Source: Streptomyces alboniger (GTDB lineage Bacteria > Actinomycetota > Actinomycetes > Streptomycetales > Streptomycetaceae). From it: DNA of 64,000 nt. The stretch spans positions 4,836,001 through 4,900,000 of the forward strand of contig NZ_CP023695.1 in the NCBI RefSeq assembly GCF_008704395.1. Direction: 5' to 3'. Of this stretch, positions 27,875 through 36,380 are shown one piece after another; within the stretch, counting starts at the first letter, position 1; every line of letters begins with the position of its first letter. The notes beneath the pieces are model-generated. The model had not been told where the DNA came from. It saw only the letters and a program-made list of their open reading frames with translations, and searched no databases. Both the position numbers and the translations under genes were made by a program.

Positions 27875-29140
27875 GTGAACCAACTGATGTCCTGTGCGAC
27901 CGAAGAGGTGTCCGACGGCTTGTCCGCAACGGAGTACGCACTCACGCAGACGCTTCCCGGTGCGCTGCCCGAAGCGCTGCGCACCGAACTCGTCGCCTTC
28001 CGCCGTGACGTGCACATGCACCCGGAGCTCGGCAACCAGGAGTTCCGTACCACCGCCGCCATCAAGACCCGGCTGGAGGAGGCGGGTCTCGCCCCCCGGG
28101 TGCTCAAGGCCGGCACAGGGCTCGTCTGCGACGTGGGGGAGTGGGACGGCGTGCGCCCCATGCTGGCCCTGCGCGCCGACATCGACGCGCTGCCCATCCC
28201 CGACACCAAGCTCGGCGTGCCCTACCGCTCCACGGTGCCCGACCGCGCCCACGCCTGCGGGCACGACGTGCACACCACCGTCGTCCTCGGCGCCGGCCTG
28301 GTCCTCGCGGACCTGGCGCGCAAGGGGCAGCTGCCCTTCGCGGTGCGGCTGATCTTCCAGCCCGCCGAGGAGGTCCTGCCGGGCGGCGCCGCCGACGCCA
28401 TCAAGGAGGGCGTCCTCGACGGCGTAGGGAAGATCATCGCCGTGCACTGCGACCCCCGCGTCGACGCGGGCCGCATCGGCCTGCGGCACGGACCCATCAC
28501 CTCAGCCTGCGACCGCCTGGAGGTCTCGCTCGACGGGCCCGGCGGACACACCGCGCGGCCGCACCTCACCACCGACCTCGTCACCGCCGCCGCCAAGGTC
28601 GCCACCGAGGTCCCGGCCGTCGTCGCCCGCCGCGCCGACGCCCGCTCGGGCCTCTCGGTGACCTGGGGTCGCATCGAGTCCGGCCACGCGCCGAACGTGA
28701 TCCCGCAGCACGCCGAGCTGTCCGGGACCGTGCGCTGCCTGGACCTCAAGGCCTGGCGGGAGGCGCCCGACCTGGTGCACGGCGCGATCCAGGAGATCGC
28801 CGACCTCTACCGCGCCAAGTCCGAGGTCACCTACGTCCGTGGCGTCCCGCCCGTCGTCAACGACCCCGGCGTCGCCGACCTGCTGCGCGACGCCATGGCC
28901 GAGCGGCGCGGCCCGCTCGCGATCGAGGACACCGAACAGAGCCTGGGCGGCGAGGACTTCTCCTGGTACCTGGAGCACGTGCCCGGCGCCATGGCCCGGC
29001 TCGGCGTGCGCAGGCCGGGCGAGCGCACCGTCCGCGACCTCCACCAGGGCGACTTCGACGCGGACGAGTCGGCCATCGCGGTCGGCGTCGAACTCTTCAC
29101 CGCCACCGCACTGCTGGACGCGGCGCGCACCGGGGCGTGA
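27875..29140 (+). CDS. M20-family amidohydrolase (AmiA/hippurate hydrolase type)
   Basis: 421 residues from GTG 27875 (417 from ATG 27887). Metal ligands are seen in ALRADIDALP, HACGHDVHTTV, FQPAEEVLPGG (catalytic Glu-Glu) and IIAVHCDPRV. The dimerisation lid holds DGPGGHTARPHL, and the last ligand region is SLGGEDFSWYLE. The family hydrolyses N-acyl amino acids, peptides or similar amides with two metal ions. TACCCT (27862-27867) ends 7 bases before GTG 27875, so a leaderless mRNA from GTG is likely. I recall that in Mycobacterium tuberculosis amiA1/amiB1 lie beside the nucleoside-salvage genes, as here. Confidence 0.88.
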   Translation: MNQLMSCATEEVSDGLSATEYALTQTLPGALPEALRTELVAFRRDVHMHPELGNQEFRTTAAIKTRLEEAGLAPRVLKAGTGLVCDVGEWDGVRPMLALRADIDALPIPDTKLGVPYRSTVPDRAHACGHDVHTTVVLGAGLVLADLARKGQLPFAVRLIFQPAEEVLPGGAADAIKEGVLDGVGKIIAVHCDPRVDAGRIGLRHGPITSACDRLEVSLDGPGGHTARPHLTTDLVTAAAKVATEVPAVVARRADARSGLSVTWGRIESGHAPNVIPQHAELSGTVRCLDLKAWREAPDLVHGAIQEIADLYRAKSEVTYVRGVPPVVNDPGVADLLRDAMAERRGPLAIEDTEQSLGGEDFSWYLEHVPGAMARLGVRRPGERTVRDLHQGDFDADESAIAVGVELFTATALLDAARTGA

Positions 29141-29189
29141 ACCCGGCACGAATAGGTAACGGCCCCGCGGAAAACCGTTCCCCTCCCTT

Positions 29190-29225
29190 TCTACGCGCGT
29201 TACTGTGCGCCGAAATCAGCGCCGT
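29190..29225 (+). promoter_or_regulatory. Nucleoside operator site 1 and promoter of first BMP lipoprotein
   Basis: CTACGCGCGTTA at 29191-29202 matches the palindrome CTACGCGCGTAG in 10 of 12 positions and overlaps a -10 hexamer TACTGT (29201-29206). The block through 29224 (ending GAAATCAGCGCCG) is repeated almost exactly before the second BMP gene. Confidence 0.7.
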
Positions 29226-29260
29226 CAGCGGTGCGTTGGGGAACGTGAGGAGTACGTCCT

Positions 29261-30346
29261 ATGCGTCGTGTATCGAGACTTTCCCAAGTGGCCGTGGCGG
29301 TGGCGTCGCTCGCCCTCGCCGCTTCGGCGTGCGGCAAGACCAGCAGTGAGGCCGCGCAGGAGGAGGGCGGCAAGGAGCAGGGCTCCGGCGCCTCGTCCTC
29401 GTACAAGGGCAAGGGCATCGGTCTGGCCTACGACATCGGCGGGCAGGGCGACCAGTCCTTCAACGACGCCGCCTACGCGGGCTACACCAAGGCCCGCAAG
29501 GAGTTCAAGATCGGTGGCGTGGACATGGAGCCGGGCGACGGCGAGTCCAGCGCCGACAAGGTCCAGCGCCTCGAACAGCTCGCCAACCAGGGTTACAACC
29601 CCGTCATCGGCGTCGGCTTCGCCTACGCGCCCGCGGTGGAGGCGGCCGCGAAGAAGTTCCCGAAGACCACCTTCGGGATCATCGACGACAACACCGTGAA
29701 GGCCGACAACGTCGCCGGTATCGTGTTCCACGACGAACAGGGCTCCTATCTCGCCGGTGTCGCCGCGGCCAAGGCGAGCAAGGCCAAGCACGTCGGATTC
29801 GTGGGCGGCGTGGACATTCCGCTGATCCATAAATTCGAGGCCGGATTCGTGCAGGGCGTGAAGTCCGTCGATCCCAAGATCGAAATTGAGAAGCGGTATC
29901 TGTCGGAGAAACCGGAGGAGGGCGGATTCGCCAGTCCCGACAAGGGGCAGAACGCGGCCGGCGGCCAGATCGAGGCCGGCGCGGACGTGATCTACCACGC
30001 GGCGGGGCTCTCCGGGCAGGGCGTCATCCAGGAGGCCGGCTCCCAGAAGAAGTGGGTGATCGGCGTCGACTCCGACCAGTACAAGCACAAGGCCCTCGCC
30101 AAGTACAAGCAGTACATCCTCGGCTCGGCGCTCAAGGACATCGGCGGCGCCGTGTACGACCTGACGAAGTCGGTCGTCGAGGGCGACCCGAGGACGGGCG
30201 AGCGGCGCTACGACCTCAAGTCCGGCCGCCTCGGCTTCTCCGACTCCAACCCGAGGTACAGGGCGATGAAGGACGTCGTCGCCGCCGTCGAGAAGGCCAA
30301 GCAGGACGTCATCAGCGGCAAGGTGAAGGTCAGGACGGCGCCGTAG
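29261..30346 (+). CDS. BMP-family nucleoside-binding lipoprotein (first copy)
   Basis: 361 residues. Lipobox LAASAC places the lipidated Cys near residue 23. The mature protein is a Bmp/PnrA-type periplasmic-binding fold: GIGLAYDIGGQGDQSFNDAA, NPVIGVGFAYAPAVEAAAKK, TFGIIDDNTVKADNVAGIVF, GFVGGVDIPLIHKFEAGF, and VIGVDSDQYKH near the ligand pocket. Members bind purine and other nucleosides outside the membrane and pass them to an ABC transporter. GAGGAG lies 8 bases before ATG 29261. The transporter genes follow the second copy downstream. Compared with that copy it has a longer polar linker after the Cys. Confidence 0.93.
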   Translation: MRRVSRLSQVAVAVASLALAASACGKTSSEAAQEEGGKEQGSGASSSYKGKGIGLAYDIGGQGDQSFNDAAYAGYTKARKEFKIGGVDMEPGDGESSADKVQRLEQLANQGYNPVIGVGFAYAPAVEAAAKKFPKTTFGIIDDNTVKADNVAGIVFHDEQGSYLAGVAAAKASKAKHVGFVGGVDIPLIHKFEAGFVQGVKSVDPKIEIEKRYLSEKPEEGGFASPDKGQNAAGGQIEAGADVIYHAAGLSGQGVIQEAGSQKKWVIGVDSDQYKHKALAKYKQYILGSALKDIGGAVYDLTKSVVEGDPRTGERRYDLKSGRLGFSDSNPRYRAMKDVVAAVEKAKQDVISGKVKVRTAP

Positions 30347-30422
30347 CGCGCCGCGAGGACGTTGTACGTAGCACCTCGCGCGCACACCTCACGCCGTTTT
30401 ACGTAGTACGTACTGCGGCGCT

Positions 30423-30450
30423 TGGGCGCCCTCCACGAAGGGGGCGCCCA
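30423..30450 (+). terminator. Hairpin terminator between the two BMP genes
   Basis: TGGGCGCCC (30423-30431) pairs perfectly with GGGCGCCCA (30442-30450), loop 10 nt, 77 bp after the first BMP stop. It lies upstream of the second BMP promoter, so the two genes are probably separate transcription units. Confidence 0.7.
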
Positions 30451-30524
30451 CCGCGTGTTCGCCCCCCGGACGCCTCGTGGCCACAGGTCGATAACGGACC
30501 GGACAGAAGGGTTCTTATGTCAGG

Positions 30525-30560
30525 TCTACGCGCGTTACGCTGCGGCGAAATCAGCGCCGG
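30525..30560 (+). promoter_or_regulatory. Nucleoside operator site 2 and promoter of second BMP lipoprotein
   Basis: CTACGCGCGTTA at 30526-30537 overlaps -10 TACGCT (30536-30541), the same arrangement as site 1. The 36-nt block differs from 29190-29225 at only four or so positions. Confidence 0.7.
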
Positions 30561-30610
30561 GTGAGGCGCTCGTACCGCTTGTGCTTGCTTGACTCAAGGA
30601 GTTCGTCTCT

Positions 30611-31663
30611 ATGCGCCGGGTGTCTCGAATTGCTGTCGCGGGCGCCGCGACCGCAGCCCTCGCCGTCTCCGTCTCCGCCTGTGGTGGCACGTCCAGCGAC
30701 GCCGCCGCGAGCAAGGACGACAAGAACAAGGGCGTCGCCATCGCCTACGACGTCGGCGGCGCCGGCGACCAGTCCTTCAACGACGCCGCGACCGAGGGCA
30801 TGAAGAAGGCCGCCAAGGACTTCAAGACCGGCGAGAAGGCCGTCGAGCCGGTCGACGGCGAGTCGGACGCCGACAAGACGCAGCGCCTGACGCAGCTCGC
30901 CAAGCAGGGCTACAACCCCGTCATCGGTGTCGGCTACGCCTACGCCCCGGCGATCAAGGAGGTCGCGGCGAAGTTCCCGAAGGTCACCTTCGGCATCGTC
31001 GACGACGAGACCGTCAAGGCCGACAACGTCTCCGACCTGGTCTTCAGCGAGCAGGAGGCGTCCTACCTCGCGGGCGTCGCCGCCGCCAAGACCACCAAGA
31101 CCAAGACCGTCGGCTTCGTCGGCGGCGTGGACGTCCCCCTCATCCACAAGTTCGAGGCGGGCTACGCCCAGGGCGTCAAGGACACGAACCCCAAGGTCAA
31201 GGTCGTCAAGCAGTACCTGACGGAGAAGGCCGAGGACGGCGGCTTCACCAGCCCCGACAAGGGCAAGACCGCCGCTCAGGGCCAGATCGAGAAGGGCGCC
31301 GACGTGGTCTACCACGCGGCCGGCCTCTCCGGTCAGGGCGTCATCGAGGCCGCCGCCGCCAAGAAGGTCTGGGCGATCGGCGTCGACTCCGACCAGTACA
31401 AGCAGGACGCCCTCGCCAAGTACAAGAAGTACATCCTGACCTCGGCGACCAAGGACGTCGCGGCCTCGGTGTACAACCTGGCGAAGGCCGTCGAGGACGG
31501 TAACGCCAAGGGCGGCGTCGTCCGCGCCGACCTCAAGTCGGGCGGTGTCGCGCTCGCCAAGTCCAACCCCGAGTTCATGAAGATGAAGGACGTCCAGGCC
31601 GCGCTGGCGAAGGCCGAGGCCGGCATCAAGGACGGCAAGATCAAGGTCAAGACCACGCCGTAA
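30611..31663 (+). CDS. BMP-family nucleoside-binding lipoprotein (second copy)
   Basis: 350 residues, closely similar to the first copy throughout (GGAGDQSFNDAATEGMKK, GFVGGVDVPLIHKFEAGY, GVDSDQYKQDALAKYKKYIL). Signal peptide with lipobox SVSAC. AAGGAG lies 9-10 bases before ATG 30611. It precedes the ABC ATPase by about 200 bp with a hairpin between, a layout that lets the binding protein be made in excess over the membrane parts. It is probably the main receptor of the transporter. Whether the two copies differ in ligand cannot be read from sequence. Confidence 0.93.
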   Translation: MRRVSRIAVAGAATAALAVSVSACGGTSSDAAASKDDKNKGVAIAYDVGGAGDQSFNDAATEGMKKAAKDFKTGEKAVEPVDGESDADKTQRLTQLAKQGYNPVIGVGYAYAPAIKEVAAKFPKVTFGIVDDETVKADNVSDLVFSEQEASYLAGVAAAKTTKTKTVGFVGGVDVPLIHKFEAGYAQGVKDTNPKVKVVKQYLTEKAEDGGFTSPDKGKTAAQGQIEKGADVVYHAAGLSGQGVIEAAAAKKVWAIGVDSDQYKQDALAKYKKYILTSATKDVAASVYNLAKAVEDGNAKGGVVRADLKSGGVALAKSNPEFMKMKDVQAALAKAEAGIKDGKIKVKTTP

Positions 31664-31685
31664 GGCGGTAGTTGACCCTACGCTC

Positions 31686-31716
31686 GCCGTCAGAACCTGT
31701 GTCAGGCTCTGACGGC
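31686..31716 (+). terminator. Attenuator-like hairpin between BMP gene and ABC ATPase
   Basis: GCCGTCAGA (31686-31694) pairs with TCTGACGGC (31708-31716) across a 13-nt loop, 22 bp after the BMP stop. It probably lowers read-through into the transporter genes or protects the upstream mRNA. Confidence 0.65.
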
Positions 31717-31801
31717 AGCGTGCTGCTCGTGTGGCGGGGTGCGGGGGACGCCGGTCCACCCGCGCCCCGTTCGCGCGAGCCACTTTTCACCCGCAGGGGC
31801 A

Positions 31802-31813
31802 CTGCGCGCGTAG
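31802..31813. promoter_or_regulatory. Nucleoside operator site 3 (upstream of ABC ATPase)
   Basis: CTGCGCGCGTAG matches CTACGCGCGTAG in 11 of 12 positions. It lies 56 bp before the probable ATPase start. No clear -10 follows it, so a promoter here is uncertain. Confidence 0.5.
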
Positions 31814-31868
31814 GCGGCCCCTTTCCTTCAGGCCCTTCAGGCCCTCTGGCCCCCGAGGAGAGTGCGCC

Positions 31869-33458
31869 ATCGACGCGTCCACCAACCCTCCGCCCATCGC
31901 CGTCGAACTCGCCGGCATCACCAAGCGCTTCCCCGGAGTCGTCGCCAACCACGACATCCACCTCACCGTCCGCAAGGGCACCGTGCACGCCCTCGTCGGC
32001 GAGAACGGCGCCGGCAAGTCGACGCTGATGAAGATCCTCTACGGCATGCAGAAGCCGGACGAGGGCACCATCACCGTCGACGGTGAGCAGGTCGCCTTCT
32101 CCAGCCCCGCCGACGCCATCGTGCGCGGCATCGGCATGGTCCACCAGCACTTCATGCTCGCCGACCAGCTGACCGTCCTGGAGAACATCGTCCTCGGCAG
32201 CGAGAAACTGCACGGCATCGGCGGCGCGGCCCGCCGCGCGATCCTCGACCTCTCCGACCGCTACGGCCTCGGGGTGCGCCCCGACGCGTACGTCGAGGAC
32301 CTCGGCGTCGCCGACCGCCAGCGCGTGGAGATCCTCAAGGTCCTCTACCGCGGCGCCACCACGCTGATCCTCGACGAGCCGACGGCCGTGCTCGTGCCGC
32401 AGGAGGTCGACGCGCTCTTCGACAACCTCCGCGAGCTCAAGTCCGAGGGCCTGTCCGTCATCTTCATCTCGCACAAGCTGGGTGAGGTCCTCTCCGTGGC
32501 CGACGACATCACCGTCATCCGGCGCGGCACGACGGTCGGCACGGCGATCCCCTCCGAGACGACCCCGCGCCAGCTCGCCGAGCTGATGGTGGGCAGCGAA
32601 CTGCCGACCCCCGAGACGGCGGAGTCCACGGTCACCGACCGCCCGATGATCCAGGTGGAGGGCCTCAAGCTGCTCGCCGACGGCGAGTCGGGCCGCGCCC
32701 TGCTCGACGACATCTCCTTCACGATCCACGAGGGAGAGGTCCTCGGCATCGCGGGCGTCGAGGGCAACGGCCAGACCGAGCTGATCGACGCGCTGATCGG
32801 CCTCAAGCACGCCGACTCCGGCGTCATCCGCATGGCGGGCGAGGACATCACCGGCACGGCGACCCGCAAGCGGCGCGAGGACGGCATCGGGTACATCCCC
32901 GAGGACCGCCACCGCCACGGCCTCCTCCTGGAGTCCCCGCTGTGGGAGAACCGCATCCTCGGCCACGTCACGGAGAAGCCGAACGCACGCGGCTTCTGGC
33001 TGGACCCCAAGGGAGCCCAGGCCGACACCCGCCGCATCGTCGAGGAGTACGACGTCCGTACGCCCGGCATCGACGTGACGGCCGCCTCGCTGTCCGGCGG
33101 CAACCAGCAGAAGCTGATCGTCGGCCGCGAGATGAGCCACCACCCGCGCTTCCTGATCGCCGCCCACCCCACCCGCGGTGTGGACGTCGGCGCGCAGGCG
33201 CAGATCTGGGACCAGATCCGCGAGGCGCGCCGCGAGGGCCTGGCCGTCCTGCTGATCTCCGCCGACCTGGACGAGCTGATCGGCCTCTCCGACACCCTCC
33301 GCGTGATCTACCGCGGACGGCTCGTGGCGGACGCCGACCCGGCCACCATCACGCCGGAGGAGCTGGGCTCGGCGATGACGGGTGCCGCCTCCGGACACCT
33401 GGAACACGTTGAGTCCGGTGACGGCTCCGAGGCGTCCGAGGAGGACGAGACCCGATGA
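31869..33458 (+). CDS. Nucleoside ABC transporter, tandem ATP-binding protein
   Basis: About 529 residues with two ABC domains. Domain 1 has Walker A VGENGAGKSTLMKILYGM and Walker B TLILDEPTAVL. Its signature loop is degenerate (DLGVADRQRVEIL). Domain 2 has degenerate Walker A GVEGNGQTEL and a standard LSGGNQQKLIVGRE signature with HPTRGVD, as in RbsA/YufO (NupO) proteins. No ATG, GTG, TTG or CTG codon lies in frame between GTG 31731 and Walker A. GAGGAG at 31855-31860 points to ATC 31869 as an unusual start. The stop overlaps the next ATG (33455-33458). It energises uptake with the two permeases that follow. Confidence 0.9.
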   Translation: MDASTNPPPIAVELAGITKRFPGVVANHDIHLTVRKGTVHALVGENGAGKSTLMKILYGMQKPDEGTITVDGEQVAFSSPADAIVRGIGMVHQHFMLADQLTVLENIVLGSEKLHGIGGAARRAILDLSDRYGLGVRPDAYVEDLGVADRQRVEILKVLYRGATTLILDEPTAVLVPQEVDALFDNLRELKSEGLSVIFISHKLGEVLSVADDITVIRRGTTVGTAIPSETTPRQLAELMVGSELPTPETAESTVTDRPMIQVEGLKLLADGESGRALLDDISFTIHEGEVLGIAGVEGNGQTELIDALIGLKHADSGVIRMAGEDITGTATRKRREDGIGYIPEDRHRHGLLLESPLWENRILGHVTEKPNARGFWLDPKGAQADTRRIVEEYDVRTPGIDVTAASLSGGNQQKLIVGREMSHHPRFLIAAHPTRGVDVGAQAQIWDQIREARREGLAVLLISADLDELIGLSDTLRVIYRGRLVADADPATITPEELGSAMTGAASGHLEHVESGDGSEASEEDETR

Positions 33459-34603
33459 AGAAGTTCGACAAGGAGCGCGTGCTCCTCGCGGTGGCCGCCC
33501 CGGTCATCGCGCTGTTCGTGGCCGTGGCGCTGACCTCGGTCGTGCTGCTCGCCTCGGGCAAGAGCCCGATCGAGCCGTACACCCTGATGCTGGAGCAGAT
33601 CTCCTACTCCGACGTCCAGGTGCTGACCATCAACCAGGCAGGCATGTACTACCTGGCGGCGCTCGCGGTGGCCATCGGCTTCCGCATGAACCTGTTCAAC
33701 ATCGGCGTGGACGGCCAGTACCGCCTCGCGGCGATGGTCACCGCCGTCGTCGGCGCGCACGTCGCTCTCCCGGCCGCGCTCCAGATCCCGCTGCTCATCG
33801 TGGTCGCCATGCTCACCGGCGCCTTCTGGGCGGGCATCGCGGGTCTCCTCAAGACCACCCGCGGCGTCAGCGAGGTCGTCGCCACGATCATGCTCAACGC
33901 CATCGCGACGAGCGTCATCGGCTACCTCACCCTCACCGAGAACTTCGGTGTGCCGGTGGGCAACAACCAGACCACCGGCGTGATGAAGGAGTCCGGCTGG
34001 TTCCCCGGCATCAAGCTGGCGGGCGGCGAGGTCTACGGCTTCGTCTTCGTCGCCGTCCTCGCGGGCGTCCTGTACTGGCTGGTCCTCAACCGCACCCGGT
34101 TCGGCTTCGACCTGCGCGCCACCGGCGCCTCCGAGTCGGCCGCCGCGGCCTCCGGCGTCAACGCCAAGCGCATGGTGCTCACCGCCATGCTGATCTCCGG
34201 CGCGATGGCGGGCCTCGCGGGCCTGCCGATCCTGCTCGGCGACACCCACACCTACAGCCTCAGCTTCCCCGCGGGCCTCGGCTTCACCGCCATCGGCATC
34301 GCGCTCCTCGGCCGCAACAACCCGGTCGGCATCGCGCTGGCCGCGCTGCTGTGGGCCTTCCTCGACAAGGCCTCGCCCGCCCTGGACTACGCGACCCCGG
34401 TCGCGTACGACAAGGAGATCGCGGTGATCATGCAGGGCCTCATCGTGATCGCGGTCGTCGTCTCCTCGGAGACCGTGCGCCGCTGGGGCCTGCGCCGTCA
34501 GCAGCGGCGCGTCGGTGAGGAACTGGCCGCCGCCGCCCGGGCGAACGCCAACAACGGCAACAACGGCAACAACGACTCCGCGAAGGAGGTGGCTGCCCGA
34601 TGA
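33455..34603 (+). CDS. Nucleoside ABC transporter permease 1 (BPD_transp_2)
   Basis: 382 residues with eight to ten membrane segments. TM1 is at about 8-30 (VLLAVAAPVIALFVAVALTS). Family features include GFRMNLFNIGVDGQYRLAAM and GVSEVVATIMLNAIA, the coupling-loop region contacting the ATPase, and GFDLRATGASESAAAASGVN. It is equivalent to YufP/NupP. Start and stop overlap both neighbours by four bases, so ATPase and permeases are tightly coupled. The polar Asn/Gly-rich C-terminus (NANNGNNGNNDS) is cytoplasmic. Confidence 0.92.
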   Translation: MKKFDKERVLLAVAAPVIALFVAVALTSVVLLASGKSPIEPYTLMLEQISYSDVQVLTINQAGMYYLAALAVAIGFRMNLFNIGVDGQYRLAAMVTAVVGAHVALPAALQIPLLIVVAMLTGAFWAGIAGLLKTTRGVSEVVATIMLNAIATSVIGYLTLTENFGVPVGNNQTTGVMKESGWFPGIKLAGGEVYGFVFVAVLAGVLYWLVLNRTRFGFDLRATGASESAAAASGVNAKRMVLTAMLISGAMAGLAGLPILLGDTHTYSLSFPAGLGFTAIGIALLGRNNPVGIALAALLWAFLDKASPALDYATPVAYDKEIAVIMQGLIVIAVVVSSETVRRWGLRRQQRRVGEELAAAARANANNGNNGNNDSAKEVAAR

Positions 34604-35862
34604 GCACGGCATCCGTGGCCAAGCCCCCGGCCAAGCAGCCCGCCGCGGGCCGCCGCCGCATCTCGCTCCCCGTCCTCCTGCTCTCCATCGCCGGCGTCCT
34701 GGTGCTGATCTCGCTGGTCCGCGTCATCACCGGCGCCGACGGCATCACGTCCACCGGCCAGATGTCCACGGCGCTCAAGCTCGCCGTGCCGATCGGCCTC
34801 GCGGGCCTCGGCGGCCTGTGGGCCGAGCGCGCGGGCGTCGTCAACATCGGCCTCGAAGGCATGCTCATCCTCGGCACCTGGTTCGGTGCCTGGGCGGGCT
34901 TCCAGTGGGGCCCGTGGGTCGGTGTCCTCTTCGGCGTCCTCGGCGGCGCGCTCGGCGGCCTGCTGCACGCGATCGTGACGGTCACCTTCAACGTCAACCA
35001 CATCGTCTCCGGTGTGGCCCTGAACATCCTCGCCCTGGGCGTCACCCGCTACCTCGCGACGTTCGCCTTCGAGGGCGAGGAGGGCGGTACGTCGAAGCAG
35101 TCACCGCCCGTCGAATCTCTGGGGGACTTCTCGGTCCCCGGCCTCTCCGACTGGCTCATGGACCTCAACGGCAAGCACTGGTTCCTGGTCTCCGACCTCG
35201 CGGGCCTGATCGGCGGCCTGGTCACCGGCCTGTCGCCGCTCACCGTGGTGGCGGTCGCGATGGTGCCGCTGAGCTGGTGGGTGCTGTGGCGCACGTCGTT
35301 CGGGCTGCGGCTGCGCTCCTGCGGCGAGAACCCCGTCGCCGCCGAGTCCCTCGGCGTCAACGTCTACAAGTACAAGTACCTCGCCGTGATCATCTCGGGC
35401 GGCTTCGCCGGCCTCGGCGGCGCCTTCCTCTCGCTGGTCGCCTCCAACATCTATCTGGAGGGCCAGACGGGCGGCCGCGGTTACATCGGCCTCGCCGCGA
35501 TGATCTTCGGTAACTGGATGCCGGGCGGACTCGCGCTCGGCGCGGGCCTGTTCGGCTACACCGACAGCCTGAAGCTCCGGGGCGGCGGTACGAACGTCCA
35601 CGCGCTGCTGCTGCTCCTCGCGATCCTGCTGGTCATCGGCGCGATCTACCTCGCCTGGCGCAAGCGCTACGTGCCCGCGGCGATCACCGCGGCCGTCTCC
35701 GTGCTGATGTTCCTGTGGTACGGGTTGACGGACGAGGTGCCCAACCAGGTCGTCACCGCCACCCCGTACGTGGTGACCCTGCTGGTCCTCTCGCTCTCCG
35801 CCCAGCGGCTGCGGATGCCGAAGGCGGACGGAATGCCGTACCGAAGGGGACAAGGAAAGTGA
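34600..35862 (+). CDS. Nucleoside ABC transporter permease 2 (BPD_transp_2)
   Basis: 420 residues. The membrane segments include RISLPVLLLSIAGVLVLISL and LAVPIGLAGLGGLWAERAGV. The family motif is NIGLEGMLILGTWFGAW, and FNVNHIVSGVALNILALGV precedes the coupling loop FGLRLRSCGENPVAAESLGV. It is equivalent to YufQ/NupQ. Its stop overlaps the cytidine deaminase start (GTGA, 35859-35862), tying uptake to the first catabolic enzyme. An extra C-terminal stretch with three further membrane segments follows GGTNVHALLLLLAIL. Confidence 0.92.
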   Translation: MSTASVAKPPAKQPAAGRRRISLPVLLLSIAGVLVLISLVRVITGADGITSTGQMSTALKLAVPIGLAGLGGLWAERAGVVNIGLEGMLILGTWFGAWAGFQWGPWVGVLFGVLGGALGGLLHAIVTVTFNVNHIVSGVALNILALGVTRYLATFAFEGEEGGTSKQSPPVESLGDFSVPGLSDWLMDLNGKHWFLVSDLAGLIGGLVTGLSPLTVVAVAMVPLSWWVLWRTSFGLRLRSCGENPVAAESLGVNVYKYKYLAVIISGGFAGLGGAFLSLVASNIYLEGQTGGRGYIGLAAMIFGNWMPGGLALGAGLFGYTDSLKLRGGGTNVHALLLLLAILLVIGAIYLAWRKRYVPAAITAAVSVLMFLWYGLTDEVPNQVVTATPYVVTLLVLSLSAQRLRMPKADGMPYRRGQGK

Positions 35863-36260
35863 CGACTGCCGCCCAGGACACCGACTGGGACGCCCTGCGG
35901 GAAGCCGCGCGCGAGGCCATGTCCCGCGCGTACGCGCCCTACTCGGGGTTCCCGGTCGGCGCCGCGGCGCTGGTGGACGACGGCAGGACGGTCTCCGGCT
36001 GCAACGTCGAGAACGCCTCCTACGGCCTCGGCCTGTGCGCCGAGTGCGGCCTGGTCTCGCAGCTCCAGCTGACCGGCGGCGGCCGCCTCACCCACTTCAC
36101 GTGCGTGGACGGCAAGGGCGAGATCCTGATGCCCTGCGGCCGCTGCCGCCAGCTGCTCTACGAGTTCGGGGGCCCGGAGCTGCTCCTGGAGACGGCCTCG
36201 GGCGTGCGCACGCTCGCGGACATGCTCCCCGACGCGTTCGGCCCGCAGCACCTCAACTGA
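35859..36260 (+). CDS. cdd: Cytidine deaminase
   Basis: 133 residues from GTG 35859, preceded by an AAGG site (35853-35856). Zinc site: CAEC (Cys and catalytic Glu) in GLGLCAECGLV and PCGRC, giving the three-Cys ligand set of small tetrameric cytidine deaminases. Substrate residues lie in SGCNVENASYG. It converts cytidine and deoxycytidine to uridine and deoxyuridine in the cytoplasm. It overlaps the second permease and ends the transporter operon at a hairpin (36266-36300). The next enzyme, thymidine phosphorylase, has its own promoter. Confidence 0.95.
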   Translation: MTTAAQDTDWDALREAAREAMSRAYAPYSGFPVGAAALVDDGRTVSGCNVENASYGLGLCAECGLVSQLQLTGGGRLTHFTCVDGKGEILMPCGRCRQLLYEFGGPELLLETASGVRTLADMLPDAFGPQHLN

Positions 36261-36265
36261 CGGCA

Positions 36266-36300
36266 GGCCCCGCCCCCTTGGAGATCTTGGGTGCGGGGCC
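36266..36300 (+). terminator. Terminator of the transporter-cdd operon
   Basis: GGCCCCGC (36266-36273) pairs with GCGGGGCC (36293-36300). The 19-nt interior can add further pairs (CCC with GGG). It begins 5 bases after the cdd stop. Confidence 0.7.
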
Positions 36301-36315
36301 ACCTTCAGCTCGGGG

Positions 36316-36332
36316 CTCTATGCGCGTAGAGT
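36316..36332 (+). promoter_or_regulatory. Nucleoside operator site 4 and deoA promoter
   Basis: CTCTATGCGCGTAGAG (36316-36331) is a 16-bp palindrome with one mispair; its core differs from CTACGCGCGTAG at one base. TAGAGT (36327-36332) overlaps it as a possible -10. A run of CGTA repeats (36345-36355) follows in the leader. Confidence 0.7.
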
Positions 36333-36380
36333 CGCCTCGTATCTACGTACGTACGTCGCTGTACTGCTGGAAGGACCGCC

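Noticed and set aside
35928..35940. CGCGCGTACGCGC inside cdd as another nucleoside operator
   Set aside because: The CTA...TAG arms are missing and the stretch encodes the conserved SRAYAPYSG segment.
36341..36356. ATCTACGTACGTACGT run in the deoA leader as a second operator
   Set aside because: It is a simple CGTA repeat, self-palindromic by composition, and lacks the CGCGCG centre of the other sites.
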